Position numbers and translations under genes: made by a program
The notes under the pieces: generated by a model
Databases searched by the model: none
What the model saw: only the letters and a program-made list of their open reading frames with translations
Told to the model about the DNA's origin: nothing
In this document: piece by piece, positions 5,698 through 8,285 of the stretch
Position numbering within the stretch: position 1 is the first letter of the stretch
Layout: every line of letters starts with the position of its first letter
DNA from: UBA1081 sp964613045
GTDB lineage: Bacteria; Bacillota; Clostridia; Oscillospirales; Acutalibacteraceae
DNA: 8,285 bases
Assembly: GCA_964613045.1 (NCBI GenBank)
Contig: CAZTFS010000094.1
Location: forward strand, 1 to 8,285
Reading direction: 5' to 3'

Positions 5698-5733
5698 TAA
5701 AAAACAGCGTACAGATTTTACTCCGCACGCTGT
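5698..5733 (-). terminator. Intrinsic terminator of the DUF4143 ATPase gene
   Basis: On the - strand, ACAGCGTGCGGA pairs with TCTGTACGCTGT (arms at 5722-5733 and 5704-5715), 12 positions with two G-U, around a six-base loop, and is followed by a U-run read from 5703 down to 5699. It lies 7 bp past the ATPase stop codon and separates that gene from the spoVAD remnant. Confidence 0.88.
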
Positions 5734-5740
5734 AATTTTA

Positions 5741-6937
5741 TCACCATTTTTCTCTTAACAGGAAATCAGCAATATGTGTAATTTCAATTCCGTTATCGTT
5801 GCCGATTGCAAGTGTATCTCTGCAAACGACATATTTGTGATAGTGGTCTTTGATTTCCATAAGGTTGTCTGTTTCTCTTGTTGATTCAGTAGGCAGTTCA
5901 ACGCAAACCTGAACATAAATCTTTTCATCCCTGCGAACACCGATGAAATCTATTTCTTTAGTACCGTTTTTACCGATATAGACATCATAGCCTCTGCGTT
6001 TCATTTCAAGAAAAACAATGTTCTCAAAAACAGCCGATAACATTTTTCTGTCAAAGCCTTGTAAACTGTATTTTATTGAAATATCGGAAAGATAATATTT
6101 TTCCTGAGTTTTCAGGATTGCTTTACCTTGCAAATCATATCTTTTGCAGGGATAGATGATGAATGCTTCACTGAGCCATTTGAGATAATTATATATCGTT
6201 TCAACAGAAAGACTTCTGTTTTCACTTTTGAGAAATTTTACTATTGAAGAAGCAGAAAAAGTCTGACCTACATTTTCAATAATATATCTCACAACTCTGT
6301 CAAACAGGTCTTTGTTTCTTATCTTGTGTCTTTTGGAAATATCCCTTGTTATTACAGAAGCGTAAATTCCTTCAACAACCTGATATGCCGATTTTGTATC
6401 AAAATCGCTTATACCCACAATAGGAAAACCGCCGTACTGCACATATTCATCAAAAGCTTCTCTTGCTTTTGCAATATCCTTGTTTTTAAAAGTCAGATAT
6501 TCTTTAAAAGAAAGAGTGTAAACAGGAATCAGAACATATCTGCCTGTTAAATATGTTGATATTTCACTTGACATCAGCTTTGAGTTTGAGCCGGTAACAT
6601 ATATATCAACATCAAAGTCTTCCATAAGAGAGTTTACAGTCTTTTCCCAACCGCTGATTTCCTGAAGTTCGTCAAGAAAAAGATAGCATCTTCCTTTTTC
6701 TTTCACAGCATCTTTTAAATCGGCATACATTCTTTTTGCTGTGAAGTCATCATAGTCAGGATTGTTATATTTTCTTTCAATAATGTTATCGGGAGAAACA
6801 CCTTTGTTTTTGATTTCCTGTACTAACATTTCAAAAATAGTTGATTTACCGCATCGACGGACACCGGCAAGAATTTTAACAAGCGGTGCATCTATAAAAG
6901 GAGTAATCGCATTGATATAATCCGGCCTTAAAATCAT
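5741..6937 (-). CDS. AAA-family ATPase with C-terminal DUF4143 domain
   Basis: This 398-residue protein has an AAA-14 ATPase domain followed by DUF4143. The ATPase part carries Walker A GVRRCGKST (25-33), Walker B CYLFLDE (84-90), a sensor-like VTGSNSKLM (114-122) and LTGRY with a possible arginine finger at about R133. The middle part looks like a winged helix. The C-terminal part contains EIDFIG (328-333) and IYVQV (340-344), the spaced acidic-and-strand pattern of a PD-(D/E)XK-like fold. It is cytosolic and probably acts on nucleic acid, but the cellular role of this widespread accessory family is unknown. I start at ATG 6937 and not at the in-frame GTG 6946, because GGAGG (6946-6950) overlaps that GTG and sits 8 nt before the ATG. 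It has its own promoter and terminator and stands next to an orphan HTH regulator. Confidence 0.9.
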   Translation of the reverse strand: MILRPDYINAITPFIDAPLVKILAGVRRCGKSTIFEMLVQEIKNKGVSPDNIIERKYNNPDYDDFTAKRMYADLKDAVKEKGRCYLFLDELQEISGWEKTVNSLMEDFDVDIYVTGSNSKLMSSEISTYLTGRYVLIPVYTLSFKEYLTFKNKDIAKAREAFDEYVQYGGFPIVGISDFDTKSAYQVVEGIYASVITRDISKRHKIRNKDLFDRVVRYIIENVGQTFSASSIVKFLKSENRSLSVETIYNYLKWLSEAFIIYPCKRYDLQGKAILKTQEKYYLSDISIKYSLQGFDRKMLSAVFENIVFLEMKRRGYDVYIGKNGTKEIDFIGVRRDEKIYVQVCVELPTESTRETDNLMEIKDHYHKYVVCRDTLAIGNDNGIEITHIADFLLREKW

Positions 6938-6959
6938 TCTGACCACCTCCGATGCTTAA

Positions 6960-6996
6960 ATTATATCGAAAAACTACATTGAAGTCAATAGTTTTT
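6960..6996 (-). promoter_or_regulatory. Promoter of the ATPase gene overlapping a palindrome
   Basis: On the - strand, TTGACT (6983-6988) and TATAAT (6960-6965) are separated by 17 bp, an almost consensus promoter. The -35 box lies at the centre of a long imperfect palindrome: AAAAACTA (6969-6976) with TAGTTTTT (6989-6996), and ATTGA (6978-6982) with TCAAT (6985-6989). A protein bound here would block RNA polymerase, so regulated expression is likely. The core AAGTCAA (6982-6988) also occurs twice at the promoter of the neighbouring HTH gene. Confidence 0.75.
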
Positions 6997-7060
6997 ACCT
7001 CCATACCGATAAAACTTTGTGGTAATATGTGTTTTTTCGAGTTTAGATAATATTACTTTT

Positions 7061-7408
7061 TTATTTTATCTTATCTTCTCCCCAAACCCAAGCATTATCT
7101 GTTTTCTTTTTATCGGGTCTTGCACGTTTTCTTATTGTTTTTTCTTCAAATAATGCTTTGTAATCGGGTTGAGGTTCAGGTATTAAAACATCTAAATTTT
7201 CTGAAAGTCCGATTTCATTCAAAATCTTAATCAGATTTGAAAGCTTGGTATCATATCCCATTTCTGTACGTGCAATAGTCTTAAGAGAAAGTCCGCATCT
7301 TTGTGCAAGCTCCGATTGTGTGATATTCAAGGAAATTCTATACTGCTGAATACGGTTTCCAATTTCCTCTAATATTGATTTTTCATCATTATAATTTGAA
7401 ATCTTCAT
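7061..7408 (-). CDS. HipB-like XRE-family HTH regulator without a HipA partner
   Basis: This 115-residue protein has an XRE helix-turn-helix at about residues 14-72 (NITQSELAQRCGLSLKTIARTE), a linker ending in LIPEP, and a basic C-terminal tail (RKRARPDKKK) that closes with WVWGED. That tail is typical of HTH proteins encoded just before HipA-type kinase toxins, where they act as antitoxin and operon repressor. No HipA frame follows: 123 bp of non-coding DNA leads to the ATPase gene. I start at ATG 7408, 4 nt after GGAGG (7413-7417), not at the TTG at 7432, which lies in operator DNA. A palindrome and a half-site at its own promoter point to autoregulation. It may also control the ATPase, or be a leftover of a toxin-antitoxin locus. 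Confidence 0.83.
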   Translation of the reverse strand: MKISNYNDEKSILEEIGNRIQQYRISLNITQSELAQRCGLSLKTIARTEMGYDTKLSNLIKILNEIGLSENLDVLIPEPQPDYKALFEEKTIRKRARPDKKKTDNAWVWGEDKIK

Positions 7409-7422
7409 AGAGCCTCCATAAT

Positions 7423-7482
7423 AACAAGTCAAATTTGTACTATTATAATATCAAATCTGTTTTAATAAGTCAAGTTTGACTT
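7423..7482 (-). promoter_or_regulatory. Promoter and operators of the HipB-like gene
   Basis: On the - strand, TTGACT (7468-7473) and TATTAT (7445-7450) are separated by 17 bp. The -35 box is embedded in the perfect 16-bp palindrome AAGTCAAGTTTGACTT (7467-7482). A further half-site, AACAAGTCAA (7423-7432), lies between the -10 box and the ribosome binding site and is an inverted copy of 7476-7485. Two sites around one promoter are the usual arrangement for a self-repressing antitoxin. Confidence 0.75.
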
Positions 7483-7551
7483 GTTATTTTTCTTTTATAA
7501 ATGCATAAAAATATTTTTCTCAAAATACAGCTATATACCCTATTGATAACA

Positions 7552-8285
7552 TTATGCAGTCTTTTTATCTGCCTCTTCAACGATTTCCTTATTCATTTCA
7601 ATGAAGTTCACCACATTTTCATAAGCATCGTTGAATTTGAATTTAATGGTAATATTGCCGCCTTCGTGAACGAGAATTTCATCAATCAGTTCAACCACCA
7701 TAGGTCTGTTAAGTGATTCAATATTCCCGTACTGTTTGAAGTGTGAGATAAATTCGTTCTCACTGTTCAGTCCTTGTGCGTACTCTTCTGCAGTTTTTGT
7801 AAGGCTTTGGATCGTGTTGTCAATCGCCTCAATTTTCTCTGTGAGGTTGGCTTTTAACTGCATATATTCCTCCCTTGTGATTACTCCCTGCTTCCAGTCG
7901 GGGTACAAATCAAGGGACATTTTTATGCACTTTTCACGTTCGGCAGATTGAGTTTTAATCATCTTCTGCAGATGTGTTGACTCCTTTTTTCGTTTACTGC
8001 TCTGATTGATTATTTCAAGTATTTCATCAAATTCAATGGCAGTATCAATCATTTTCTGCAAGGTGACAAGCACTGCAGTTTCAAGCTTATCAATACGGAT
8101 CGTGTGATTGGTGCAGGCATCCTTGCTCATTTTTCTTGATGTCATACATCTGTAATAGCGGTAAGTGCCGTAGGAATGGTTGTTTGTCTTCTTATTCATA
8201 ATGCGGTGACAATCAGCACAACGCACAAGCCCCGAAAACAGATCAACCTCTTTTTTGACGGGTGATGAACGGATATTTTTTCTGA
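7552..8285 (-). CDS. Large serine recombinase, C-terminal part (gene runs off the window)
   Basis: The visible 243 residues are the C-terminal half of a large serine recombinase of the kind that integrates and excises conjugative elements and prophages. The reading frame is open to the window edge; the catalytic N-terminal resolvase domain lies beyond 8285. The part seen starts with the end of the recombinase domain (SSPVKKEVDLFSGLVR). It continues with a zinc-ribbon: the cysteine pair in RCADCHR, then YYRCMTSRKMSKDACTNHT with the second pair. A long charged coiled-coil (KRKKESTHLQKMIKTQSAER through EKIEAIDNTIQSLTKTAEEY) and a short C-terminal domain follow. These parts bind the attachment sites and control direction. 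Such genes usually sit right at one end of their element with the stop codon facing the junction, so the element probably extends to the right and its end lies within about 100 bp to the left of 7552. Confidence 0.92.
   Translation of the reverse strand, partial: RKNIRSSPVKKEVDLFSGLVRCADCHRIMNKKTNNHSYGTYRYYRCMTSRKMSKDACTNHTIRIDKLETAVLVTLQKMIDTAIEFDEILEIINQSSKRKKESTHLQKMIKTQSAEREKCIKMSLDLYPDWKQGVITREEYMQLKANLTEKIEAIDNTIQSLTKTAEEYAQGLNSENEFISHFKQYGNIESLNRPMVVELIDEILVHEGGNITIKFKFNDAYENVVNFIEMNKEIVEEADKKTA

Noticed and set aside
5244..5735. Three + strand open frames opposite the spoVAD remnant and the terminator
   Set aside because: The - strand carries clear SpoVAD homology. The + strand products show no family pattern and lack ribosome binding sites.
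6938..6946. GTG start for the DUF4143 ATPase
   Set aside because: The GGAGG at 6946-6950 overlaps it and fits the ATG at 6937 at 8 nt.
7501..7951. + strand open frames opposite the serine recombinase
   Set aside because: They are shadows of the zinc-ribbon and coiled-coil coding sequence on the - strand.
1..8285. CRISPR array, tRNA, rRNA or defence island
   Set aside because: No spaced direct repeats, cloverleaf or rRNA motifs were seen, and no gene matches a known anti-phage effector.

Overview
The window looks like chromosome from an AT-rich Gram-positive gut clostridium, most likely of the Ruminococcaceae/Oscillospiraceae. The grounds are strong AGGAGG-type ribosome binding sites, TTGACA/TATAAT-like promoters, U-tailed intrinsic terminators, a fragment of the spore gene spoVAD, and close-packed ECF transporter genes. 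The genus is an inference from gene style, not from a marker gene.

The best understood part is the middle (about 1317-5212): a vitamin B12-controlled import operon. A promoter (1317-1345) leads into a cobalamin riboswitch aptamer (1371-1556). This is followed by an expression platform in which an antiterminator (1583-1594 with 1680-1691) competes with an intrinsic terminator (1684-1721). Four genes follow on the + strand: a 64-residue protein resembling one homing-endonuclease-associated repeat, an ECF T component, a fused double ATPase, and an ECF S component. The last three overlap end to start. With a single dedicated S component and a B12 riboswitch, this is best read as a cobalamin (or corrinoid precursor) importer of the CbrT/U/V kind, shut off when B12 is plentiful.

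The left flank (1-1235) is accessory DNA. It starts with a knot of crossed inverted repeats (6-137), then a small XRE regulator with twin operator-like sites, a short promoter-to-terminator unit that may encode an RNA of about 80 nt, and a Phd/YefM antitoxin. The antitoxin's RelE/ParE toxin gene is cut after about 18 codons and joined to the C-terminal third of a GNAT acetyltransferase, so the antitoxin is now without its partner.

The right flank (5213-8285) is entirely on the - strand and is also mosaic: a C-terminal remnant of spoVAD (about 130 of some 340 residues), a complete AAA-14/DUF4143 ATPase with its own promoter, palindromic operator-like sequence and terminator, a HipB-like HTH regulator without a HipA partner, and the C-terminal half of a large serine recombinase that runs off the window. 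The recombinase suggests that an integrated mobile element begins near 7440-7551 and extends to the right. Nothing in the window looks like CRISPR, rRNA, tRNA or an obvious anti-phage defence island. The most promising novelties are the first small protein of the B12 operon, the candidate small RNA at 564-642 and the inverted-repeat knot at the left edge.
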